64,000 nt of DNA from a virus: the IMG/VR virus record IMGVR_UViG_3300021371_000004, positions 35,049 through 99,048 of that record, one strand, 5' to 3'. Shown here piece after piece: positions 43,680 through 51,148 of this stretch (position 1 is the stretch's first letter; each line of letters begins with the position of its first letter). Below the pieces are notes generated by a model that was given only the letters and a program-made list of their open reading frames with translations, was not told the origin of the DNA and ran no database searches. Made by a program: the position numbers and the translations under genes.

Positions 43680-45502
43680 CGCCGCCCAGTTCGAGACGAA
43701 GTCCGGTCACTCTTATCAACAGCAGAAGGTGCACCAGAGTTCACAGTTGTATTATTCGAAACATTGCTTGTCGATGGTGCGTTGATGGCGACCGTTCCTC
43801 CCGAGTTACCTTGTGCGAGTCTCGCGTTACCGTCATTCATCTTGGTCGTTCCGGTCGCCATTTGCTGTGATGCCATGGCAGCATTTCCGAATCCAGAAAT
43901 AGGCGATGCTGCGAAGTCATTATATGTTATAATTTCTCCGCTGGTAGGATCCATTTGGTTGGAGTGTTGCGCCATGGGCATCCCAGTTGCGGGGTCACGA
44001 CCGATAGCGGTTTTGATTGTACCCGTCTTTGCTCTGCGTCTAGGGTTAGATGGAGTCTGATTGGACTCCCTAACCGCAGCAGCTGCTGCTTCTGCGGGAG
44101 ACATATCTGGGTGCACCCTGTGGAGCAGTTCTAGTTCATGGGCGGTCAGAGGTGGTGGTTCATATAGCGGATCGTCTGGGTGTCTGGTATCACCTGCGGG
44201 TGCATACACGCCAGTTTGGGTAATTTTTTGGTATTGCGTTTTGACTGTTCGCATATCTTCATCAGAAAGATCGTCGTCTTCGATTATTGCCTGCAGTTGT
44301 TCTGCTGTGGCAGTTTCCAATCCTTCCTCATTCAAGCTGCTGTTTACACGAGGCAGCCAGGTTTTATCATACAGATTACTCTTCTTCGCCTGTTCCATTC
44401 CGCTCAATTCTGTAAGATCTTCTTCAGATAACTCTTTGATCTTTGCCTTACCTAGGATGTCATCTATTCCGAACAAAGAAAATGCGCCAGTAATCAATCC
44501 CCGAATGAGGTCTTCAATACCGTCGACAATTTTAGCAAACAACTCTGTGAAACTAAAACTATCGAGTAGTGTCTCAACCTGATCAAACCCCATCTTTCCT
44601 GCCAACCAAGAGATGGCACTCTTCACCAGATCCATAGGAATTGTGATGATTTTACCGATACCTTTGATTGCGCCCGCCATTCCGGCAATGATTTTCGAAA
44701 AGAGGTTTCCGCTGTCGTTCATGAATCCATCAATTGCGCCGGTAATGGTATCCCATGCGACAAGAAACACTCCTAGGAAAGGCACAAATCTACCCAGTCC
44801 CTTCCCTATTTGGAAAAATATCTTAAAGAACGTTTGTGCAAATTCGAAAATGGTACCAAACAAGCTGGTGACCAGTTTTAATGGAGCGAATATTCCCTTA
44901 GAACTACTTTTTATCGACTCTATAAATGGAGAGATTGATTTTCCGAGGTTTTTGAATTCATCGAGTACTGTACCTAACTTCTTAATAAACTTATTCTTTG
45001 TGAATGCCTGTTTGATGGATTTAGCGATTTTCGAGACTTGCTTTCCGATCATTTCTGGCACTGCTTTTATAGTATTTGCTATGGCACCAAAGTAGGATTT
45101 TACAGAGTTTCTGAGTTGGGATGCAAGTTTTTTTACGTTCTCGGGCATAAACTTTGCTATGACCGTGGCAATCGAAGCAGATACTCCGGCGATAACACCC
45201 GCTGCAAGTCCCGACAGAGCACCGAGCAACATACCAGACATCTTTGCTGGGTCGTCTACCACCAAATCGGGGTCATCTATAACTATATCCTTTTTTGCCC
45301 CACTAGATTTTCCTAATTGAGGTGTTGTCCGACTCGCCAATAAAGCGTTCTTCTTCGCTTCATCGAACATAGCGTTTAGCGTATAGTTTATGCGACCCAA
45401 TTCCTGTAGAATATCATATAGAATGCTACTCTGGTCTTGTTCTATAGCAACAAGTTCATTAGAGATCTGTAGTTCTTCTACGATGGCAGTTAATGTCGAC
45501 AT
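43676..45502 (-). CDS. 29: Tape measure / tail length protein, gp29-like
   Basis: 608 residues, nearly the length of T4 gp29 (590). It is rich in Ala, Ile, Lys and Phe, with long amphipathic helices and several hydrophobic stretches: SGMLLGALSGLAAGVIAGVSASIATVIA at about 88-115, GRFVPFLGVFLVAWDTITGAIDGF around 240-263. Such features are usual in tape measures, which fill the tail tube and set its length. The C-terminal 180 residues are Gly/Ser/Thr/Asn-rich. It has a late promoter element 26 nt upstream and follows the chaperone pair gp26-gp51, as expected for a tape measure. Confidence 0.88.
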   Translation of the reverse strand: MSTLTAIVEELQISNELVAIEQDQSSILYDILQELGRINYTLNAMFDEAKKNALLASRTTPQLGKSSGAKKDIVIDDPDLVVDDPAKMSGMLLGALSGLAAGVIAGVSASIATVIAKFMPENVKKLASQLRNSVKSYFGAIANTIKAVPEMIGKQVSKIAKSIKQAFTKNKFIKKLGTVLDEFKNLGKSISPFIESIKSSSKGIFAPLKLVTSLFGTIFEFAQTFFKIFFQIGKGLGRFVPFLGVFLVAWDTITGAIDGFMNDSGNLFSKIIAGMAGAIKGIGKIITIPMDLVKSAISWLAGKMGFDQVETLLDSFSFTELFAKIVDGIEDLIRGLITGAFSLFGIDDILGKAKIKELSEEDLTELSGMEQAKKSNLYDKTWLPRVNSSLNEEGLETATAEQLQAIIEDDDLSDEDMRTVKTQYQKITQTGVYAPAGDTRHPDDPLYEPPPLTAHELELLHRVHPDMSPAEAAAAAVRESNQTPSNPRRRAKTGTIKTAIGRDPATGMPMAQHSNQMDPTSGEIITYNDFAASPISGFGNAAMASQQMATGTTKMNDGNARLAQGNSGGTVAINAPSTSNVSNNTTVNSGAPSAVDKSDRTSSRTGRR

Positions 45503-45527
45503 ATTATTATCCTATGCTGTCGGAGTC

Positions 45528-45535
45528 TATTTATA
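45528..45535 (-). promoter_or_regulatory. Late promoter element TATAAATA ahead of the tape measure
   Basis: Exact late element directly after the stop of the gp51-like frame (45536) and 26 nt before the tape measure ATG; the tape measure can therefore be transcribed separately from its chaperones. Confidence 0.78.
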
Positions 45536-45727
45536 CTACCGCATGGCATTTCTTTGTTCGATCTTTTCGTTTTCTTCTTTGATGTATTCTATAAGAAGTG
45601 CAACATAGACTGCCCTCTCCCAAGGTAACATATTATCCAACTCCGTTAAACTATAGTTATGATGCTGCATCAAAGAGAAGTTGGTCTTGTAATGGTTTAC
45701 AAGGTTATCATGGGACAGGGTTACTAG
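45536..45727 (-). CDS. 51: gp51-like tail chaperone extension made by -1 frameshift
   Basis: 63 codons in the -1 frame relative to the gp26-like gene, from the shift site to a TAG at 45538. The sequence (NHYKTNFSLMQHHNY...LPWERAVYVALLIEYI) is compact and conserved in type with small proteins following gp26 in marine T4-like phages. The first ATG is 19 codons in, lacks a ribosome site and would remove the N-terminal helix, so I infer that it is expressed as a gp26-gp51 fusion of 299 residues. The arrangement mirrors the lambda G/G-T chaperones of the tape measure. The shift itself is unproven. Confidence 0.75.
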   Translation of the reverse strand, partial: LVTLSHDNLVNHYKTNFSLMQHHNYSLTELDNMLPWERAVYVALLIEYIKEENEKIEQRNAMR

Positions 45728-46434
45728 AAAAAATCAGATAACCCTTTCAGTTGCAGAGAATTCTCTGCACCGCATTCTTTGCAGTTGAATTTAATATCTT
45801 GTTTTAAGGCGGGGACATTTTCCAGAAATTTCGTCAAACCAGATAACTGATCAGCGGTCATAGATTCTACGAATTCTAGAAGTTCCTCTTTGGTTTGACT
45901 CGCGGCATCGATACGTTCTTCTGTTGTCATTACAGATGCTATGCAAGCGACAATGGTTTCCAATGCAGCACCCATGTCTCCCTCATCCGCGGAATGCATG
46001 CCGGAAAGTGAATCATATGTCGGGTACTTCATCTCGACAGATATAGTATCGGTCAACTGCACAATATTCGAACCCTTCGGTACATCAACATTCAGGGAGT
46101 CGAGGTCAACGGTGTATTCGTTTTGCTCTTCGCAGGAATTACATTTGATGAGAATAGTAGAAGTTTCGCCGACAGACTTTGCCCGAACCTGAGTAAACAG
46201 GTACTCAATATCAAAGGTGGCGAGTTTTTCCACAGAGATGTTTGACTTCGGGTCTATGCACGCATTCAGGGTGTCGCTCATAGCAGACAAACACATTTGC
46301 ATGTCTTTGGACTCAAACGCCTGTAGCAGAATCTTTTCTTCTTTGACCAGGTATGGTCGGTATTTGACGCGCTGTCCCGTTGAAGGGATTGTCACAGAAA
46401 AATTTAGGGTTTCGTTAATCTTGGGTAATGCCAT
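45724..46434 (-). CDS. 26: Baseplate hub assembly protein / tail chaperone gp26-like
   Basis: 236 residues (T4 gp26 208). The family pattern is seen with RVKYRPYLVKEEKILLQAFES (22-42), a CxxC pair at Cys98/Cys101 and another at Cys218/Cys221, which probably bind a zinc. The middle has DSLSGMHSADEGDMG and a helical C-terminus. It ends in GAT TTT TTC TAG, where the last codons form a -1 slippery heptamer. It precedes the gp51-like frame and the tape measure, so I interpret it as a tape-measure chaperone. In T4, gp26 and gp51 are separate genes that act in hub assembly. Confidence 0.87.
   Translation of the reverse strand: MALPKINETLNFSVTIPSTGQRVKYRPYLVKEEKILLQAFESKDMQMCLSAMSDTLNACIDPKSNISVEKLATFDIEYLFTQVRAKSVGETSTILIKCNSCEEQNEYTVDLDSLNVDVPKGSNIVQLTDTISVEMKYPTYDSLSGMHSADEGDMGAALETIVACIASVMTTEERIDAASQTKEELLEFVESMTADQLSGLTKFLENVPALKQDIKFNCKECGAENSLQLKGLSDFF
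45727..45733 (-). promoter_or_regulatory. -1 ribosomal slippery heptamer T TTT TTC
   Basis: Minus-strand T TTT TTC, phased as X XXY YYZ with the gp26 frame and followed immediately by the gp26 stop TAG. Slipping back one base gives TTT TTT CTA GTA and enters the open gp51-like frame. No strong downstream hairpin is obvious by eye. Confidence 0.75.
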
Positions 46435-46454
46435 TATAATAGACTCCAGTTCAA

Positions 46455-47036
46455 TTATTTAATAAGGTAGTTCGAGTATGTCAATGATACTGTAAACTCT
46501 AGCGCAGCAGTCTGTGCTTGGTTATTTAGGTCGATCTCTGCCAAGGATGTTGGGTATGCTTTCACCAACTCTGCAGCATACGCAATATTGCCCAACTTAT
46601 CAAGTTGGTGTATTGTAACGCTCTTTGCATAGTTGCCGTGAAATCCTGCCGTGAATGGTGGCGTGGGCGATATGATACAATCCATCCACTCTTGGAAGTA
46701 TTTTCTTGCAGTGTATCTATTAGTCAGGTAGAAAGTCAAGTTAATATCACCAAGGGCATAACCATTGGCGACTTTGATTTGTTCCATGCCGATATTCCTA
46801 TCAGCAACAGAAAGGTTCTTCCCAGGGATTCTAGCAGAGGTGCAAAGATCTGTTAATTCACTTCTCCCCAATGTGTCTTCTGCTCTCGACCCATCTGGTT
46901 TTTGGGTGCCAGCAAGGTTCGGGAGCAGGACGCGATAACGGTTGCTTGATGCAATTCCGCCTTGATCCTCTATAAGACTCCGCAGGTTATTTGTGCTGAA
47001 CCTTCTGTAATCGTTTGGACCGTAGTCTATGCTCAT
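46455..47036 (-). CDS. Tail tube-like protein (gp19/gp54 fold)
   Basis: 193 residues, a second relative of the tail tube family. YRVLLPNLAG (33-42), a LCTSARIPGKNLSVADRNIGMEQIKVANGYALGDINLTFYLTNRYTARKYFQEW region (65-118, broken here), and the closing QTAALEFTVSLTYSNY strand match the layout of gp19-like proteins. T4 gp54 is a tube initiator with a related fold, encoded near gp48 and gp29, so this is a candidate tube initiator or terminator. It overlaps the preceding gene as ATGA and lies just before gp26. Confidence 0.78.
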   Translation of the reverse strand: MSIDYGPNDYRRFSTNNLRSLIEDQGGIASSNRYRVLLPNLAGTQKPDGSRAEDTLGRSELTDLCTSARIPGKNLSVADRNIGMEQIKVANGYALGDINLTFYLTNRYTARKYFQEWMDCIISPTPPFTAGFHGNYAKSVTIHQLDKLGNIAYAAELVKAYPTSLAEIDLNNQAQTAALEFTVSLTYSNYLIK

Positions 47037-47632
47037 AGCGGTTTCCTTGCTTGTATCCGCGTTTCTTTATGTACCTTAGTCTCGGTCGCCTTTCTGAAGT
47101 ATGCTGTCGGTAGGTGCACAGCAACCTCCCATTCATTCCCAGGGACGTTAGCAACCTTGCCCACTATCTGCGAGTAGAGGTATCTCTTGACGCAGGGACG
47201 GTGTTCACGGAGAAAGGTTTTGCCAAGCAGGTATTCGTAGTCTATTTTGAGTCTCGTTGTTCTGTCGAACTTTGTGTTGCTTACTCTTCGAAGCAGATTG
47301 TAATACAGTTTCTGCCTCAGGTCTATTGGTAGATAGTGCAGGTTCAAACCCAAGAAACCCTTCTTGTATCTATCTAGTATGATGACAAGTGGAAACCTGT
47401 CATAGTATTTCATGTCTAAGATGTTGAGTGGTTTATAGAAGAACATATACATCCTTCCGATAAAATATGTTCCCGTGACGGGCAACTGGGATTTTGTTCT
47501 GTTCCTATTGACAGTCAGTCCGCCAATCTCGTCCATCTTGTCGAAGAACCAATCGCGGGATGCCTTTGTGTTGGCGTCAAGACCCTCTGCCTCGAGTTGA
47601 TCTTTGTATACTTTGAATAGGTTCTCGTCCAT
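47033..47632 (-). CDS. Conserved T4-like protein, possibly DNA end protector gp2
   Basis: 199 residues from the ATG at 47632; longer open frame upstream is excluded because it runs through the gp32 terminator and gene. It contains GRMYMFFYKPLNI (54-66), YYDRFPLVIILDRYKKGFLGLNLHYLPIDLRQ (split at 72-104) and a basic C-terminus with FLREHRPCVKRYL. Proteins with this FLGLNLHYLP motif are widespread in T4-like phages of marine origin, and my recollection is that some carry the annotation gp2 (DNA end protector). I cannot verify homology with T4 gp2. A late promoter element lies 6 nt before the ATG. Confidence 0.7.
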   Translation of the reverse strand: MDENLFKVYKDQLEAEGLDANTKASRDWFFDKMDEIGGLTVNRNRTKSQLPVTGTYFIGRMYMFFYKPLNILDMKYYDRFPLVIILDRYKKGFLGLNLHYLPIDLRQKLYYNLLRRVSNTKFDRTTRLKIDYEYLLGKTFLREHRPCVKRYLYSQIVGKVANVPGNEWEVAVHLPTAYFRKATETKVHKETRIQARKPL

Positions 47633-47637
47633 ATGTT

Positions 47638-47645
47638 TATTTATA
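47638..47645 (-). promoter_or_regulatory. Late promoter element TATAAATA at head of the late region
   Basis: Exact late element between the gp32 terminator and the gene starting at 47632, the rightmost such element found. It marks the start of late transcription. Only 5 nt separate it from the ATG, so the leader would be very short, unless the natural start is further downstream. Confidence 0.72.
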
Positions 47646-47671
47646 CAGCGACGAGGATGTTTTTCGAGAAT

Positions 47672-47698
47672 AAAAAAAGCACCCCGCAGGGTGCTTAA
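47672..47698 (-). terminator. Intrinsic terminator after gp32
   Basis: A perfect 8-bp stem AAGCACCC/GGGTGCTT with a TGCG tetraloop and seven T on the minus strand, 20 nt after the gp32 stop. It should separate the replication transcript from the late tail genes. Confidence 0.92.
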
Positions 47699-47717
47699 AG
47701 TTTGAACCCATCGGGGT

Positions 47718-48638
47718 TTAGTCGTCAGCGTTTGCCAACTTCTGGAAGTAGGAGAACGCATCCTCGTCACCGCCATCCCCTGCTTCCTCAGCAGTTGCAG
47801 CAGCAGCACTGACAGCAACCTCGGGAGCGGGAGCAGCGGGAGCAGCAGGTGCTTCCTCTACCTTGATGTCCGCAGCAACTTCACTGGCGATAGTCGAGGG
47901 AGCAGAAACGCCCAGAACTTCCGACAGTTTTGCTTGCAGCGCATCATACGACTTGTAGTTTGCTGGATCAACAAACTGGTTAATGTCGTGGAGTCCGTTC
48001 AAGACGGTCTGCAGTTTAGTCTCGTCTCCGTCAAGCAACTGCGAGGGTTGCTTAAACTCAGAACGGTCATAGTTGCGATAACCTTCGACCTGACGAATCT
48101 TCAACTGGAAGTCGGCACCTTCCCACAGGTTGAACGGGTCAACAGGAGTTTCTCCAGGGAACTGGGGAGACATCATGTCGTTAATCTTATCAAAGATCTT
48201 CTTACCGAACTGGTACATGAATACCTTGCCTTCGTTTTCGGGGGCAGAAGGGTCAGAGATGACCAAGATGTTGCAGACGTAGTGAAGTCGACGCTTCTGC
48301 TTACGAACTGTCTCTCGGTCTTCCTCGTTACCGGAGTTCCACAACTTGGTGTTGTGCTCGCCCAGAGGGTCTTGTTCACCGAGGGAGGTCAGAGACTTCT
48401 CGATGTACCACTTTCCGGTTGGACCTTTGAAACCGTGGTCCCAGTATCGAACCCAAGGCACTTCGCTTTCGGAGGGGAGAAAACGGATAACAGCATAACC
48501 ATTCTGTGCTTTGTCCACAGTAGGTTTCCAGATATCGGGGTTGTCTCGGTTAGTTTTTTCGCCACCACCCGCTTCTTGCGCGGCAGTAACCAGTTTGCTG
48601 ATGTCAGAACGACGTGATTTTAATTGTGATAAATCCAT
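47718..48638 (-). CDS. 32: Single-stranded DNA-binding protein gp32-like
   Basis: 306 residues (T4 gp32 301). gp32 coats single-stranded DNA and organises replication and recombination. Family features: the N-terminal cooperative segment MDLSQLKSRRSDISKLV, core motif around AVIRFLPSESEVPWVRYWDHGFKG (49-72), and the acidic C-terminal tail, here with a long Ala/Pro linker before EDAFSYFQKL. The zinc-binding His-Cys-Cys-Cys set of T4 is missing; only one Cys remains (in YVCNILVIS). It has its own sigma70-like promoter and a terminator, so is expressed independently. Confidence 0.95.
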   Translation of the reverse strand: MDLSQLKSRRSDISKLVTAAQEAGGGEKTNRDNPDIWKPTVDKAQNGYAVIRFLPSESEVPWVRYWDHGFKGPTGKWYIEKSLTSLGEQDPLGEHNTKLWNSGNEEDRETVRKQKRRLHYVCNILVISDPSAPENEGKVFMYQFGKKIFDKINDMMSPQFPGETPVDPFNLWEGADFQLKIRQVEGYRNYDRSEFKQPSQLLDGDETKLQTVLNGLHDINQFVDPANYKSYDALQAKLSEVLGVSAPSTIASEVAADIKVEEAPAAPAAPAPEVAVSAAAATAEEAGDGGDEDAFSYFQKLANADD

Positions 48639-48676
48639 GTTTGTTTCCTTGTATAACTGAAGTATTAAAAGTTTAT

Positions 48677-48693
48677 ATGGCAGTATGCGCCAT
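48677..48693 (-). promoter_or_regulatory. Hairpin at 5' end of the gp32 leader
   Basis: A 5-bp stem ATGGC/GCCAT with a 7-nt loop near the expected 5' end of the gp32 mRNA. T4 gp32 represses its own translation through a structured leader; this could be the equivalent, but the stem is short and no pseudoknot partner is evident. Confidence 0.35.
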
Positions 48694-48699
48694 TAGTAT

Positions 48700-48728
48700 A
48701 TAGTACAGCAATGGGATTGAGATGTCAA
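48700..48728 (-). promoter_or_regulatory. Sigma70-like promoter of gp32
   Basis: TTGACA (48728-48723), 17-nt spacer, TACTAT (48705-48700) on the minus strand, in the 97-nt gap before gp32. The -35 is a perfect consensus and spacing is ideal, so gp32 can be read by unmodified host polymerase. Confidence 0.82.
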
Positions 48729-48735
48729 CAACTGC

Positions 48736-48978
48736 CTATTCAACAGGCAGTTGTGCAGACTTCTCGAGGAAATTGAGACTCATCGCCTCTGCTTCCAACT
48801 TGGATTTAACCACAGTCGAAACATACTTCTTGGCGTCCTCGAGTTCTATCTTATTTTCTTCGCAACAATACAGAACAGCATCCATGTAGGACAGTCGGTG
48901 TTGTTGTACTGCGGACTCAACAAGTTTGCTGAACTTGGACTTGGTGAGGAATTCGAGTTGGTTCGGTTCGTCACTCAT
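48736..48978 (-). CDS. 33: Late transcription co-activator gp33-like
   Basis: 80 residues from the ATG at 48978, chosen because GGAGGAG lies 8 nt upstream and because the ORF extension above it overlaps another small gene. gp33 links the late sigma factor gp55 and the sliding clamp to RNA polymerase. The helix pattern SKFSKLVESAVQQHRLSYMDAVLYCCEENKIELEDAKKYV (broken at 14-55) resembles the gp33 beta-flap-binding region found in marine T4-like phages. Located between small ORFs and gp32. It fits the abundant TATAAATA late promoters in the window. gp55 is not encoded here. Confidence 0.85.
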   Translation of the reverse strand: MSDEPNQLEFLTKSKFSKLVESAVQQHRLSYMDAVLYCCEENKIELEDAKKYVSTVVKSKLEAEAMSLNFLEKSAQLPVE

Positions 48979-49141
48979 CGGGGGTCTCCTCCGGAACGTC
49001 AACACGGATAATTCGAGTATTCTGCTCGAGTTCATCCATAAGAGTTCTTACTTCCCCATATGGTCTTTCTCTGAGATAGGTAATAATCCAATCGAATGTT
49101 GCGCGGGATAACCCTACCAGTTCCTCTCGTTCTTCTGTCAT
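48971..49141 (-). CDS. 56-residue coupled small protein
   Basis: An ORF of 56 codons, ATG at 49141 overlapping the TGA of the upstream gene as ATGA, and its own TGA overlapping the gp33 start. It is acidic with one amphipathic helix pair (LVGLSRATFDWIITYLRERPYGE, split at 8-30). Translational coupling at both ends suggests it is a true gene of the gp33 transcript. I do not recognise the family. Confidence 0.75.
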   Translation of the reverse strand: MTEEREELVGLSRATFDWIITYLRERPYGEVRTLMDELEQNTRIIRVDVPEETPDE

Positions 49142-49713
49142 GCATACTCCTTTGCGAGTTCATGGGTCCAAACTTCATCGATATCCGAATAGTAAGTTCC
49201 GATGGTTCTCTTAATTGTACCGTCTGGGTTCTTTGCGGGAACCAAACAGATGGTGTTCATAACCCCTTCTCGGTCTGCACCATATTTGTGGTCCAGATAA
49301 ACACCGTCTTTGATGTAAGTAGAAAGGTTCTTAACATACGCCTGTGCGATCTGGTATTCTGCTCGCGCAGCAGACTCTTTCGAATCCTTTTGGTGACGCA
49401 TTGCGCGCAACTTATCTCTCCAGTCCTTCAAGATTTGCTTGGTCTTCGCATAATTCAAAGGGTGGGAGTCGTCAAGGACAGCAACGTCAGGGTGGCAGTT
49501 TGGTGCCTTGCCTTCGTTCTTCTTCGCTCTTGCTGCTGCCAAACGTTCAACCGCTGCTGCTTTCTGCTCAGGAGACATCGGTTTACGAGTTCGCTTGACC
49601 TTGGTCTTCTCCCGAGGGGCAACGCCCATTTCTTCGAGCATCGCGTTTTTCTTTTCTTCTTTCTTTCGTGCGCGTTTTTGCGCGGGGGTCAGAAGGTGAT
49701 CTAAATCACTCAT
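49138..49713 (-). CDS. Conserved phage protein of unknown function, basic N-terminus
   Basis: 191 residues. The first 65 are Lys/Arg/Ala/Glu-rich, helical and highly basic (KRARKKEEKKNAM, VKRTRKPMSPEQKAAAVERLAAARA), suggesting nucleic-acid binding. The rest is a compact domain with a DWRDKLRAMRHQKD helix and a NLSTYIKDGVYLDHKYGADREG segment. Similar two-part proteins occur beside gp33/gp59 in marine T4-like phages, but no function is known to me. It overlaps the next gene as ATGA and the previous one by one base. Confidence 0.75.
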   Translation of the reverse strand: MSDLDHLLTPAQKRARKKEEKKNAMLEEMGVAPREKTKVKRTRKPMSPEQKAAAVERLAAARAKKNEGKAPNCHPDVAVLDDSHPLNYAKTKQILKDWRDKLRAMRHQKDSKESAARAEYQIAQAYVKNLSTYIKDGVYLDHKYGADREGVMNTICLVPAKNPDGTIKRTIGTYYSDIDEVWTHELAKEYA

Positions 49714-49997
49714 TACAATGCTCCATTATATTCGGTGAGGGTGCTGAGTTTGAACGAACGCCATCCGCCAGCATCAACGTCCCAACAAACAACGAGGTCG
49801 GGCGAATTTGTTGGAGGGTTGGGTGATGTCTCTTTGTGTTGTTTCGGGTCAATCGCCGTGTTCTGTAGAGTAGCGTTCATCTCTCGCAACTCCCCGTTCG
49901 CCTTCTCAAACTTGAAGTTTACCACTCCACGCTTCATTTGTCCCACAACCACTTCCTTCGTGGGCGTGTTCGCTAAAGTTAATTTCTCTTCACTCAT
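49713..49997 (-). CDS. Small SH3-like barrel protein (DUF2693-like)
   Basis: 94 residues. The MKRGVVNFKFEKANGELREMNATLQ strand block (21-45) and VCWDVDAGGWRSFKLSTL near the C-terminus (69-86) form the two halves of a small beta-barrel family found in many T4-like phages (DUF2693/SH3-fold type). Function is unknown. It has ATG with GGAG upstream and is coupled to the next gene by a one-base overlap. Confidence 0.7.
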   Translation of the reverse strand: MSEEKLTLANTPTKEVVVGQMKRGVVNFKFEKANGELREMNATLQNTAIDPKQHKETSPNPPTNSPDLVVCWDVDAGGWRSFKLSTLTEYNGAL

Positions 49998-50050
49998 GCA
50001 CTTTCTCCTTAATCATACATCTATTATCGTCAACCGGATTGAAAAGGCAA

Positions 50051-51148
50051 CTACAGGTCATCTCGCCACTGCAATGCTATCGGCAATTGCGGTATATTGT
50101 CCTTCGACATATTGTGGAACTTGACTGTCAGCATATTACCAACGCACTCGTCTCGGTTTTCCCACTCAACTGCTTTCTCATGCATGTTCCCTGCTGCTGT
50201 GACATTGAATGTCCCACCGGACTCGGTCTCACAGATCCAGACAGGGACACGATATTTCTTGTTACCGCGAATGTATGGTTTGCCTTCTTCATATCCGATG
50301 ACCTTGAACTCTGCGTCATGAAACTCTTTGACCTTGAGTAGTTTGCGTGACCGTTTGTCAGTCCCGTAACCATCTTCGCCAAAGCGCAACATGGTGCCTT
50401 CGTAACCTTCTTCGCGCCATTGCTTATGGTGCCCCATAACTTCTTCCATGCAATCGACAGAGAATGTTGGATTGACAACAATCTTCGGATGGAACTCGAA
50501 TCCACTTCCTTCCTCAAAGTCCTCAGTCCTCTCGGAGAAAGTTGCGTTCTCGTCTACAACATCATAGATGTGGTATTCGACCTGCTCGGACTCCGGAGTC
50601 AACTTCTTGATGAGAGATCCCAGTTCCTGTAGCGTCTTGCCATGCAGGTACAACTCACCGTCGAGGTGTAGACCCTGACACCCTGATTCATTGATAGCAT
50701 CAACGATGTGGGGCAGGTTAATAACCTTGCCCGAGCGAGAATACAGAACACCATCGACAAACAATGCACGGTGCCCGTCCAACTTGGGTTGGACGTATGC
50801 AGTTTCCCACTCAATGCTTTCTGGTTTGACCTTATCCAGAGAGGTCGCCAGCATGGGTTTCTTCAGACCAAGCGCATTAGTTGCGGGTGCTTCCGCTGCC
50901 TTCTTCGTCTTGACATACCCTTTGTCGATCTTTCGCTTTGACTTGCTGATGTTCTCGAGAACTGCCTGTTCTTCGGGTGTGGTCTCATTCGACCGCCCGA
51001 TGTTCTTTCCGACAGCAGTGTACTTAGTAGTGACCCACTTCCCGCCAAGTTTGGTTACAGAAGAACTATAGACAACTGCGCCTTCTGTCCAACCTTCCCA
51101 CGAACCAATGGACTTACCGTGGTTCTTGTACAACGTAATTTTACTCAT
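50051..51148 (-). CDS. 30: ATP-dependent DNA ligase with WGR-like N-terminus
   Basis: 365 residues from the ATG at 51148, which has GGAGTTGAAT upstream; the open frame extends 12 codons more but without a ribosome site. The nucleotidyltransferase lysine is in KLDGHR (Lys122), with later motifs YHIYDVV, EGYEGTMLRFG and LLKVKEF, and a C-terminal OB fold with NMLTVKFHNMS. It seals nicks in DNA. Residues 1-80 resemble a WGR domain (AVGKNIGRSN and a final KIDKGYV), unlike T4 gp30, which is 487 residues, so it is shorter and of a different architecture. Gene symbol by function only. Confidence 0.88.
   Translation of the reverse strand: MSKITLYKNHGKSIGSWEGWTEGAVVYSSSVTKLGGKWVTTKYTAVGKNIGRSNETTPEEQAVLENISKSKRKIDKGYVKTKKAAEAPATNALGLKKPMLATSLDKVKPESIEWETAYVQPKLDGHRALFVDGVLYSRSGKVINLPHIVDAINESGCQGLHLDGELYLHGKTLQELGSLIKKLTPESEQVEYHIYDVVDENATFSERTEDFEEGSGFEFHPKIVVNPTFSVDCMEEVMGHHKQWREEGYEGTMLRFGEDGYGTDKRSRKLLKVKEFHDAEFKVIGYEEGKPYIRGNKKYRVPVWICETESGGTFNVTAAGNMHEKAVEWENRDECVGNMLTVKFHNMSKDNIPQLPIALQWRDDL

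Noticed and set aside
47633-47818. N-terminal extension of the gene at 47033 into gp32
   Set aside because: It would read through the gp32 terminator and gp32 coding sequence; ATG 47632 is a sufficient start.
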